Below are positions 13,296 through 25,316 of a stretch of DNA of 64,000 bases, in pieces. The stretch's first letter is position 1. Every line of letters starts with the position of its first letter. Source of the stretch: Aphis gossypii (Eukaryota; Arthropoda; Insecta; Hemiptera; Aphididae). The notes below the pieces were generated by a model that searched no databases, was not told the DNA's origin, and saw only the letters and a list, made by a program, of their open reading frames with translations. The position numbers were made by a program, and so were the translations under genes. The stretch is taken from positions 81,128,604 through 81,192,603 of the forward strand of contig NC_065531.1 in assembly GCF_020184175.1 (NCBI RefSeq), read 5' to 3'.

Positions 13296-15944
13296 TAGGT
13301 CCGAGGACTTTCCATTTGTGTTTTGTCAAAATCATCCATCGTCGTATGTATCTGCTGTTTTTGGTTTTTTACCCTTTTCAATTTTCTATACATTATGACA
13401 TTTACACTTATTTCACATATTATTAAGTGTGACCTACTCGATAATTTTACCTTTATGATGTGGTTTAATTGACCATGGGTTTTTAATATGCATGAATATA
13501 TAATATACATTATACAATGTTCCACAATGAGTTTTTAGGTACTAATTGCATGCGATGGAGTATTATACGGGATCCGTATTATACTACCGCCGTTTAAATT
13601 AGTAACCCCTCGTGATATGGAGCGTATGTTTGTATTTTGGTATTTTTTATTGGAATAAAAAAAGTCTTAGTATTTCCTATCGACATGATAAAATAACTAG
13701 CAACGTAATAATTTTCGATGGACAGTGCAGCTGTTACATAGCGTATTTCGATCGATATTTGTACTGGTCATCAGAAGCGGCAATCTAATTTAAAATTGTT
13801 ATGTTTTACCATATTATTATGGCTAAACTCAAATAGATAATAATAATAAAAAAAAGGTTACAATAAAATATAACACTGAAACATTGCGTAATAGCAACAG
13901 TTAAATAATAGATACACCAGGTATAATTTTTTTTCAAACCTAAAGGAATAACAACTATACTGTAACCAGATAAATATTAATTTAATAAAGATTTTTAGTT
14001 TAAATGCTTAAAATTACTAGTTAAGCTTTAAAAGTCATGTATTTTACTGAATATTATATGTTGAAATTTGTAGACACAGATCTCACAATCCTCAATTGGC
14101 AATCGTATACGACACGTTCTTTTACAGTAAAAATAACTATTTACACTCACAATAAGACAAGCGACAATATAAAGTTTTCGAAACAAAAAGTAATTGCACA
14201 GTCCCATCGCCAAGATCAATTAATCTTTTATAGTTGCTTTTTCTGTTGTGTGACAACTGTAAAAGTAATTGCAATCATCTACCCTACCTGTTAAGAAAAC
14301 TTCATTCTCAACTGACTTAAAAGCATCACAATGTCTACCCCTCGGCAGACGAACCCAATTTTAAATAAATATTTATGTATTTTATTCAAAGTCCACGTCT
14401 AACAATGTCACTGTGATTACTTCTTCGTAAGTTTTTCTTGAACTCACAAAAAAAAAAAAACAGATTTTTATAAATTACCGATGAAACAGTGATAACCCAA
14501 CGGAGTTGAGTTAGCAAAAAAAAAAAAATATTCACTCGTTATTCTCGTTTTGTCAGCTCCCAAAGCACCGATAAAAGTTGATTAGTTTTTATAACAGGTC
14601 ATTGGAGACGGTTCTTGGCTCTAGCTATAAGGGTAATTGGCATCGAATGACATGGACTAATAGGTTCCAATTACTGATTCTATAATAATTATAGACATTA
14701 GGAGGATACCGTATAAATTATGTACTCTGTGGCCCATACTCCCATAATATATTATTTATTTATTCTTAGATTTTTCAATTTTAACGGATTCAATGTAATT
14801 TCTATAAGAAGGACTTATATTTTATAAATGATTGTTATATAGCTAATTTAAATACGTATGCCCAGCAATAATATAATATGTGTATAATTTACAAGTATAT
14901 CGGAAGAAATAATAGATATTCGTTTAATTATATCTAGCTTAACATTAATTTTTTATACTCATAACTGTAAGCGACGTAAAATTCGATTTGAGTATTTACA
15001 AAAAAATTAAAATGAGGAGCATTTTAATTTTACACATAGTTTAAGGTTTAAGGAAATATAATAAGAGGTACATTATTCTTGATAATTTGTAGGTCTGTCG
15101 AACATTGATTTTTGTATTATCTTACTAACATGTTAAATCTCTTAAAGTTTTTATTGATTACGCTTCAATGATATTATTGTTTAAATTGATTACATTTAAT
15201 ACAATAAGTGTAGTAGATGTACTGTAAATAAGTATTAAAAAACAAATCACATAATTTTGTTTATAATAAATTCTAATTGAATACAAATTATTTTAATAAA
15301 TTCCGCACGTATGAAAATTTACATTGTGGACCTCTATATCAACATATTATTAATAAAAATACAACGGACAAACACAAAAATATTATTTATTTATTATTTT
15401 GAATTCGTTTCGAGGTTCCCCTATTCTCACCTCGAGAAAATGTGAGAACCAAATCACGTCTTAAATATTTATTGATTTATAATATCTTTGTTATTATATA
15501 AAATATATTATAATGTATGTTAACATTTCAAGTATTAATAATTGTTATTAAGCAACATAATATTATAATTTATAAATCGTGTTTTCATGATTTTTGTTTG
15601 GAATAATTTATGCTACAATAAATACCTTTTAACATGTTAGGTTAGTAAAGAACTTGTATTGTATGTGATACTCGTATTCTTAATAAGGATTGCAAGAAAA
15701 TAATTATTTCCTGCATTAAAGCTAGAGAATTTTTTTTTTTTTTAATGATAAGGTTTTTACCATTGTCATTTACTCGCTTGAAAAAGGCGAACACTTACGC
15801 ATATTTTTTAGCGATATATCACTGATTTAGTTTGATCATTGCGATCAACGAAATGATAAAGTTCTGTTGCAACTTGCAATACCTGTATAGTGGTAACGTT
15901 TTGCAAGGAGAAGTTTCATATTATTACGCATAGGTAGTAGGCAC
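13296..15944. other. AT-rich non-coding stretch
   Basis: Contains two poly-A runs near 14447-14461 and 14515-14529 that flank a short segment. Otherwise no feature is supported. Confidence 0.5.
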
Positions 15945-16470
15945 CTTCCTTGACTGTACTTGGTATCGCTGTTAATCCAACGTCTTTAACTCTGTTTAAT
16001 TTAACCGTTTGTGCGCGCGTGCGGTCGTGTTCGGCGGAGATAAAGATAATCGTAACCATTCTCTGCGCCATCTCCCGTTTATTGCGGAAAACCTACCGTC
16101 ATCGACAGTTCTCATTGTTTCGGCGGCCACAAAACGACACCCGGGGGAGTGCACGCTTGCTCTGCGGTTGGCTCCGGTCCAGTCTACGACCGTTATCGTT
16201 TGAATGATCACGTTTACCGCGTGTTCTGTGCTGTATGTGTGGTGCTTTTCCGAGAAAATGATCTTCACGTATGCGAGCGAAGAGGACACTGCGAGGAAAT
16301 ATTGTGTCAATGTTACAGCAACTTCTACGTATATACTCTTATTTAATATTATATAGTGTGCAGTGGTGGCGGTGGAAAGGAATTGGTAAAATATAGTGCG
16401 GACGAGGAGAAATAATTAAATCGATTCGTGCGCCAAACGATATTTCATTCGGTCGGACCCCGTCGCGACA
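15945..16470 (+). promoter_or_regulatory. CpG-rich island, candidate promoter / non-coding first exon
   Basis: About 500 bases stand out sharply for GC and CpG content, including 'gtgcgcgcgtgcggtcgtg', 'ttcggcggag' and 'tttcggcggccac'. Several overlapping frames stay open on both strands, which is what high GC produces and does not indicate a protein. In insect genomes with CpG depletion such islands usually mark promoters and 5'UTR exons of broadly expressed genes. The only recognised gene downstream on the plus strand is the PDE11-type phosphodiesterase, about 22 kb away, so this may be a distal first exon of that gene. A donor-like site ('attg' then 'gtaaaa') occurs near 16384-16390. The strand and the link to the phosphodiesterase are inferences. 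Confidence 0.4.
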
Positions 16471-19400
16471 TTTTTATATTTATATTATTAGGTATTTTAT
16501 TTTATTTTTTTATCTTTCGTTCTCAAATAAATCGTATAGACGATATTGTTGTCTCCTTTGCGTATATTTTATAGGCGTGTATATTAAAAACGATCATATA
16601 ATATAAATTGTAAATTTACGACACTTTATGGTTACTATAACCATTATATTAAATAGGTACGAAATATTTTAAAATTTTGGCATTTGGTAGACTTTTGTAA
16701 AATGTTGATTTAACATCCGATTTCAAATTGTTTTTTTGCGCATAATTTGATTTATAATTTTTTGAAACATTTATTTATCTATTAGCTTTTGATATTTATT
16801 TTTTGTGGTTTTTTACATGTATTAATATATAATAGTTAATACCATATTAATAGAAACATAAATTACGAAATGAAAGATAATATTTTTATCTTCTTAAGAA
16901 GCGTATTTAGAAAAGCTCCTTATATCTTATTAAAAGCTTTTTGCTTAAAATAATATTTCACCTCAAACGAATATTTTTTAATAAGCAAGACTTATAATTA
17001 AAAAAAAAAAAACCAAACATTTATACTATTATTAATATTTTTGATTATTTTAATGTGAAAATTGCTCATAATTTATATATATATATATATATGATACAAC
17101 TTACTTGGTTATTTTAAGAAACTGTTCACATTTATTTTTTATACTTTAAATATAATTTAATGTATATTGATATAGTAAGTTAAATACTTTTATACGTTAT
17201 TAAAAGTTAAAACAAATATGGTACACAATAAATAATAATCTACTTCAATAAATTGTTGTTTGTAAGAGTAGGTAAAACATATTATTTTTTAACTTAGAAA
17301 ATTATTATTAATTTTTAGTCTGGTAGTTAAAGGAAATTTTATTTAACAATTGAAAGTATTGGTTTAATCTTAATATAAAAACTGAGTAAAATTTTTAAAG
17401 TAAAAAAGAAAATTGTAAGTTTAAAGTTAAGTTAATATAGCGATGGAAAAATATATAAAATGTTTACAAATTGTTAATTAATATATGTAATTTGCAATTA
17501 TCTTAATCAACAATTTTATTTATAGGAAAGAACACAAAGAAATGAGTTCATTAGTTGGCTGAATAAATAAGAGAAAAGATATCTCCGAATTTAACTTTGA
17601 TATCAAAATGTCTGAAAAAAGCTACAGGTATTTAAATTAGTATTTTTACTAGTATAATAAATATGTATATTTAAATTTAAATTAATTAATTTAATGAATT
17701 TAAGAATGTGCACAAATGTGTCCTAATATTTGAAAAATTATAATTTATGTAAGATACAAAACTAAGTGCTATAATAATATATTACAATATCTTAACTGTA
17801 GTAAGTTCTACATCATTTTACTGTTATAGTAAAATTTTTATATTATACAAAGTGCACGGTAATCTATGAATATATAAGTAATTCGATAAGTATTTCGATT
17901 GTTGTTTTAAAAGAAATTTCTATTATTATACTGTGAAAAAACTTAGTGTAAATTATCAATATTTATAAAGTATTTTCAAAAACTTAAATAAAAAACCGGA
18001 AATATTAATATTTATTTAAAACTTTTACAAATAAAAATAATGGGCCTCACTGAATTTTACAACATAAATATTCAAATGTTGTAATAACAATAAAAACTAA
18101 TAAAATTCTATACCATAATGGTTATGAAAAAACTGGTTTAAACCTGGTTATATATGGCACATGTAAGTGGGACAAGGTATTATGAAAAGCTCATTTTGAA
18201 ATCTTGTCATATCTTCTGTACCAGATTATTATAAGGCTATATAGACGCATAATACGTATTTACTTGTACGAAACTATAGTTTATTAGACCCTGGTAAAAT
18301 AATACACGATAGCTATTAATATTGTGAACTTAAATTTGTTATATAAATGATATAATTTGTATCATTTTACCTATATAAAATAAAATAATATTTAGTTTTA
18401 AACAACATCGATTTTGTTTTATTGTTTATTAATATGTTTTACTTAATTTAAGGTAATTTATAAAAGTAATATAATAAAAAAGTTTGATTAAGATGTGATT
18501 TTAAAATGATAAAATTTATTAAAGGGTATAATGTCAAGTTGAAAACATTGAATTTGATATAAATTTTAGTTTTCAATTAAACTAATAAGTATTTAAAAAA
18601 AAAAATAATAAATAAAAATATTTTGCAAATAAACAAATATAACAGAATAGAGTATAAACCATCGAGTGTTGATAATTAATATATTTTTTAGTATAGTTTG
18701 ATTGATTCTGGTGTCTGAAAAGTATTAAAACAAATACATTTGTATTAAATTTATAACAAATAATAAAAGTTAACAATAAATAATACATATAAGTTGACAG
18801 ATTTATATTGTATATATAGTTAATACATACAAATACATTACAAAGATAGTTACGTAAATAGTGTCATCGATATATTTTAAGTTATTATCAGTGCGTCACC
18901 TAGACTTCTGAGTAAGTGGGTACTTAAGTTTAGACAGAGAAAAATGGCAGTCAAAACGATAAATTTACATATATATTTAACACATTTTTCAGAGGTGATC
19001 ATTTAGAATTAGGGAAAACTCGAGGTTTTTATTCAAAGTAATGAATTATTTTTGGTAAAACTAACTTATTAAATTATTTGAATTAATGAAACTCGTGAAG
19101 TAAAAATATTATAACAAAATCATTATTACTTAACTTCAATATTAACATGTATGATTCGCACTGAGCATACTCACCTCAATTTTTTTTAAATGTAAATTTA
19201 TTCAGATATTGATTTTTGGATTTTTGTAAGTAGTTTTAAGTTATTAAAAGGTATAAATTAAGGTTATTTAATAATTCTTAAATATCGGTTTATAAAAATA
19301 TTAAATAAATGTAACATTTGATCATTTTGAAAATTTTTTTGAAATTTTAAAATATTTATTAAATATTAATTAAGTTGGTAATAATATTTTAAGATCATCA

Positions 19401-21784
19401 AAGACACTTTATTGTTCAAGCTCTCAATCGACCTATCATCGACTCTATAAATAGATAAAATGGTATAAAAATCTAAATATTTGAAAATGTGATCCTAAAG
19501 TAGGTATACTTTAAAATTTCAAAAAGTATAATTTAAATAATATATTACTAAAAAAAAGTGAGAGTGAGCATACTTGGTGAATTTCTTTGGATAATTTATT
19601 TTTTGGAATGTAAATAAATACATAACCATAATTTAAATATAAAGACGACCATTGAGTTAATTTACTGTAAAATCTGTCCATACTGTGTACTATATATCGA
19701 TATAAATTTAGTCTTTAAGAATCTAACTGACTTGCTGTAATAATTAAAACAAGAGACAAAAATCTACCTTTGTAGATATACATTTTTTGCCAATACTTAC
19801 GTATATAATATAATAAGTTAAAATATACTTATTTACACATTATAGAAAAACTCAATATATAATAATTACAACCAGTTATCATTTTTAATTATTGTTGAAT
19901 TTGTCCTAACCTGTTGAAATTTTTTAATTTTTGTGTTAATAATATAAAATTAATACCTAATTATAAAAAATAGCATGAATGTTTATTAAATATTTTAAAA
20001 ATAATAAGTAATTTAAAACTACATACCTATCATATTAAATAATACGTTTAAATCATTGTAAATATTATTATCATATAAATATTTGACTAACAAGTGTTTG
20101 TACAGTGTTTTTATTGGCTTCGCTGTTCTATGTTATATTCTGCACTACAGTATTAGTTAGAAATGTAACACATAATGAAGAATATTATATGTTTTAAATA
20201 TTTATTATGTATAAAGAAAGGGTTTATTAACAAGTAATTTGATTAAACATATAGTTTTTGGTATGAATATTTCAATATTTAAAATAAAACATTAATATCA
20301 TTATATTATTATGGGTAAGATATTCAAAATATTTCAGTAATCTTGGTAAATATTTGTTATAATTTGTTGTTTTTTATAATATTTATGTTGACAATTTTAA
20401 TTTATGGTTTCTTATATTATGATTATATTCAAATATTTAGAATTGTTGTCGTCAAGACAACTATTTATCAGAATCTTTTTTGGAATTCAATTATTGGTTA
20501 TTGCAAGAATAATGCACAGTCTAGTTTGTCTTTGTATCTTATACAAAAGTTTTCAGGTTTGCTTATATTCTACTAAGTTTAGCACAGCTGATGGTAATTT
20601 AACTAATTTTCCGTCGTTGAATTTTTTTTTTAGTCTTTGAGCCTTGTTCTTAATGTCCAATGTAATTATCACAATGTGAAAAATGAAACAATTTCCTTTG
20701 GTCACGTTTTATTGACATAATATATTATACGTAATATACATAATGTTAGCCTAATATTGTCCATTAGATACATTCGATGAAATTAAAAAAATCACGAGTT
20801 TTAGGTGGTGAAATATGAAAATACGTTTAAGAAGTTTAAGCTTTGACAGTATAATTCTAGGATCTAATTAAAAAATAATACATATTAAATTAAAAAATAT
20901 CATTGGAATATTTTCAATCACTTCGGATAGGTATAATAAAAAAGTAAAAATTCTAATCCTGAAAAAATTACTAATGTACTTACTGTAAATAATTTTAATT
21001 TAACCATTGAGTATTTATCCCAATTATATTAATATTTAAAAATGTGGCTACTGTTAATAATTTGATAATTATTGAAAATTTGAAATCTACTTTTTTTTTT
21101 TTTTATACATTTTTATATTTAGTAAAAGCCTTAACTATATGGGTTTTTATCTTACATTAATCTAAATATAATATAGAAATTAAGTAGTATTTTTGGCTAT
21201 TACTAAATGGAACAGCTATTATTTGTATTATTAAAGTTCTCCATTTACAAGTTGTAATAGCCAGTAGGTTCTTATACAAAGAATTTTCTAAGAATTATTC
21301 GTTCATTACAGAGTATGTTTACATGAATTATTGAATTTCCTTAATTATTCAATAAAATATATGTAAGTTATGTATTTGAATTATCTTACGGTTTCAACGA
21401 ATGAATTAACAATTTAGGAAATTGTTTTTACTTGACTAGGCTGGCACTAGCTCTTGTGGTTTTTATATTATTGCTGATAATTAGTTATTCATAATTGTAA
21501 TATATAATAATTAAAATAGGTAAATGATTATTATTATTAGTTATATTCTACAAATAGTTGCAACCAGAGTTCTTTTATTTTTCTCTTGATTTAAATTTAG
21601 ATTTTATCATTTTGACATATTAATATAGTTTATAAAAAATATTAACTAAAGCTACACTTTTATAATTTAATATTCTTCGCAGTATAAATACATTAAAATA
21701 AAATATTTGTGTTTAAAATTTAAATATTATTTTAAGTGCATTTGCATATTTATTTTTGAGTAAACAATAACCATTGAATTATAA
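16471..21784. other. AT-rich non-coding stretch
   Basis: About 5.3 kb with no supported gene. An AT dinucleotide run lies at 17074-17093. Frames of 60-78 codons occur near 18582-18788 and 20343-20640 but translate to Tyr/Phe/Leu/Ile-rich sequence expected from AT-rich noise. Confidence 0.55.
17074..17093. repeat. (AT)n microsatellite
   Basis: About ten uninterrupted AT units. Confidence 0.95.
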
Positions 21785-22340
21785 AGGTTTTATATACTGA
21801 GTGAAACAATGAATGTATTAGTTTAACAATCTTGTTTTTATATTCTGAATGCAGTGAGGAATGTATTGATTTTACAATAACGTTTTCCTTACGAATTAAG
21901 TGAAATGCATTTATTTTAGTAGTGTTACATTGATATTTTATTTCGTATGGACATGCTTTTTCTTCTGGAGAAAGAATTATCTTACAAATGTTGCTAGTAT
22001 CTTCATGAATCAAAAATTTAAATTTATAATACCTCGAAGTGATGATTTTATGATTCTTTATAGCTTCTTTCAATAGTAGGAAAATCTACCGATAAAAATA
22101 TTTAAAAGAAATATTGACAAACGTGATTTTTACTCCGCTTAGAAAAATGTTACAAATATATTATGTTTTTGCTTACAAATTGCATATTAAAATTCACAAT
22201 GATTTTATATCGAAGTGATGAGTGAAGCGAAAGGAATGCTCTAGTATTTTAAATAGTACTCGTAATATATCTTATTTGACAGTATTTGAGATACTGAGCG
22301 CGAAGCGATGATTGTAATAGTTTAACAATAATGTCAGATG
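21785..22340 (+). repeat. Cluster of degenerate repeat units
   Basis: Units of the type 'actgagtgaaacaatgaatgtatt' recur at about 21790-21830, 21840-21880, 22205-22240 and 22288-22335. Two of them are followed by 'agtttaacaat'. The first two units are about 49 bases apart. The unit core 'gaatgtattgatt' is shared with the interspersed repeats at 3846 and 56440. A 107-codon minus-strand open frame across 21750-22073 translates the units into near-repeats (LIHSLFHSVYK and SIHSSLHSEYK). I read this as repeat-derived and not as a gene. Confidence 0.5.
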
Positions 22341-24639
22341 TGTATGTGTTTTTATCGTACCTAACATCGGATTAAGGAGTTGTAAAGTAGCTTTAATCAT
22401 TAACTTTAAGGGTGGTTAGTGATTACTGATAAAAAATTTAATCTAACTTAATGTATCTTATTATTTCAAAATTGATCAGTATCTATTAGTATCTATGTTT
22501 TATCAGTTTATATTACCTAAGTTGACATAATATGACACTAAAAACCAATTTATTGAATAGATATCACAATATTTCACAAATAATTATTTGAAAATGTATT
22601 ATTTTTTATATTAAACTGTAGGAGGGAAACCTTAGAAGATACTATGTATACCTATGTATGGAGTATAAAATATCACTTGGTTTTCATTGGTTTATTGTTA
22701 ATATATACAATTCCCAGTTTGTCGTCATCATCATATCATGTTGCCAGAGATATCTAAGCGTCTTAAGTATGATTATTCAGCACATATTAGTTTATATTTT
22801 ATATACATTAAATAACAATAAACGGTCAATAAGAAAACTCATTGTTTGTTTAATAATATTATGAGAAAATAAAATGTACGCATTTAGTTTACAAGGTATC
22901 AAAATATTTAATGTTTTAAAATATTAGAATAAAAAAAAGGAATATTTTAGTTTGCTACAGTTTTCTCACATGAAGGTATTTTATGATAATTGTAGATACT
23001 ATAAAAATTAAAATAAATAAAATTTCAAGTTTTAATTCATTTTTTTAATTCTTTATATTATAGAGCTAATCAGTAAATTTAAACTGTTTGGCTTTTATAG
23101 TTAAAGGCAAAAGAAAAATACATTTCTTACAAATATCATGTAATGCAAATATACATACTATTCATATTTTAAGAGGACAAACTTTAGTGTATACTAATTA
23201 TATAATATGCTGTAAAGTCAATACGTCTACTTATAATACAATATTATATAAGTTATAATAATGACTCCCATTTTTTTTCTATACGAGTAATAACTAATAA
23301 AATAAAAAAAAATAACGAACTGAAATTGGGTGTTGGGAATTTGTCCCGCTTTGTTCACTTTTATGGTTGTTTATTATTATTATAGACTTAGAAACTATAA
23401 TAAATCATTGTACTCATATTTAAAAAAGATACTGAGAGGCACTTGGTTTCTTATATAATACTGTTAAAATAGGGTGATTAATAAAAAAAGAAATAATCCT
23501 AATTGCTCATGAAATTAATTTATATAAGTATTTACCAAGAGAATTTCATATTGTACTGTGTATAAAACTAATGATTATTATTATAAATATAATTATTATA
23601 ATATAAAATTTTCATAAAAATCACTTATGAAAACAAGGTATTCATGTACTTGTGAATGTTTTATTATAAAAAGATATTAAAAGATATCATTTTTTTTTGT
23701 AATATTTAGAGTAACATTATTTATTAAGTTGTTATTATACTTTCTAGTATTTATGTAAAAAAAGCTAAGACAAGAAACAGTAATGCTTTTAAAAAGTAAA
23801 ATTTCAACTTTTTGTAATTAAAAAAAAAACTGTTTGGTTAGTATACATTATTTGTCTGAACTTTTTAAGTAGTTACTATTTATATTTAGTTTCCAATCTA
23901 TAACATTCAATTTTAGCGTTATTGCTTAAACCTAAGATCATCGTAGTATAATAATTATTATAATTAAAAAAAAAAAAATAGATATATATATATAAAACTA
24001 TTATTATAGAAATAATTTGGTGTACATTATACGTATTATTCAAATATTTTTGATTATATGCATTTTTAAACTTATATAAATTATATAGGTACTCAATAAT
24101 ATCTTCTAATTTAAAATATATATATTTGATTCACACTTGAATATGTTACAGTCTAACTTTAACAAATTATGAAGAAGTTTTAAAATATGTTACCAAATAT
24201 TTTTCTAAACTTATTTAATTTATAATAAGAAGGATAATGTTAAAAATTGTTCATATTTATTAAGTTATAAAAAATTAAATATTTTCGATGAGGTATATGT
24301 TGACATAAAATGTAAAATTTTAAACGTCATATTTTATGGATTAGGATAATTAATCAAATTAACCAGTTTAAAATTAATTATAATTTAATATTAAAATTAC
24401 TTTTTGATATGATGATGATAATAATATTATGTGGGTAGTTTTTATTTTATTTAAAAATATTTTCGTTCAGAAATAAATTATGAACGTCTATACATTTTTA
24501 ATCAAAATAATCATCACATATGAATTTACATTAACTAAAATTAGCTTTTTAAAGAAATAAACGAACAGCCGAAAAGTATGTGTTTCTTTTGGGCACAGTC
24601 CACACTGTTTTTCGTCAATTTTCTAGGTATCTATGAAAT
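22341..24639. other. AT-rich non-coding stretch
   Basis: No supported gene or RNA. A and T homopolymers are common. Confidence 0.55.
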
Positions 24640-25316
24640 TTATTGGTCTTTTAAAATATGTTGTTGGAAAATTAATGAAGTAGGTTCTGACCTTGAAGGG
24701 ATATCCGGGAAATAGCCTTCTCGCACAATTACCACTTGCCCGCACTTGTCTCCGGGACGCGTTTTGATAGGATTTGGAAAATAGAAATTTATTCAGCTCA
24801 GATCACATCATCCAAAATTATTATAACCACTACAAACGCCACCGCAATTATCGCATGGGATATAGTTGAGGTAATGATACAATATGTTGTGACGGTTAAT
24901 GCCCTACGCAGATATTTTACCTAAATAAGAGGGACATTTCAGGACTGTGTGGTCTGTGAAGAGGATTGTTTTGAATTTGATGACTGTACACTGGTAATGT
25001 GACAGAATAAGGGAAACCTTCCACTAATGTGCGTCCCTTTCTTCAGGATTTAATTTAACACCAACGTACAGGGCTACATACCCTCGCCCATCATGGACCT
25101 CTCGTTACAAAGTGCGTGTGCGCATATACCTTTTACATTATTATACCCTTGTAACCGTATACCGCATAGGTCTTCGGACGAAATCCTAATTACCAACCAT
25201 GGTGGATTAATAATAAACGGGTTTGAACTACGAGGTCGATTGAGACAGTTATTTGTGTGTAAGCTCTCTAGCGCTTTTTTTTTGTAATATATTATACTTA
25301 CGGAAATACTAACGTA
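24640..25316 (-). other. GC-richer island with exon-like frames on both strands, unidentified
   Basis: On the minus strand three frames follow one another. The first, 25316-25074, has about 80 codons and includes NPPWLVIRISSEDLCGIRLQ. The second, 24920-24798, has 40 codons with a hydrophobic segment SHAIIAVAFVVVIIIL; a 'tcttatttag' acceptor-like site stands directly before it. The third, 24792-24640, includes RPGDKCGQVVIVREGYFPDI. On the plus strand a 75-codon frame (24697-24924) overlaps the second and third, and a 'ctttcttcag' acceptor-like site precedes an open frame at about 25046. CpG and GC content exceed the flanks. It may be a set of exons of an unannotated gene with a membrane segment, a decayed coding element, or a conserved non-coding region. 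I recognise no domain. The strand given is only a preference. Confidence 0.22.

Noticed and set aside
15996..16346. Overlapping frames on both strands in the CpG island
   Set aside because: High GC lowers stop frequency. The frames are Arg/Ser/Val-rich and mutually overlapping, with no domain, so the island is better read as a promoter or 5'UTR.
21750..22073. 107-codon minus-strand frame
   Set aside because: Coincides with repeat units, and its internal near-repeats are translations of those units.
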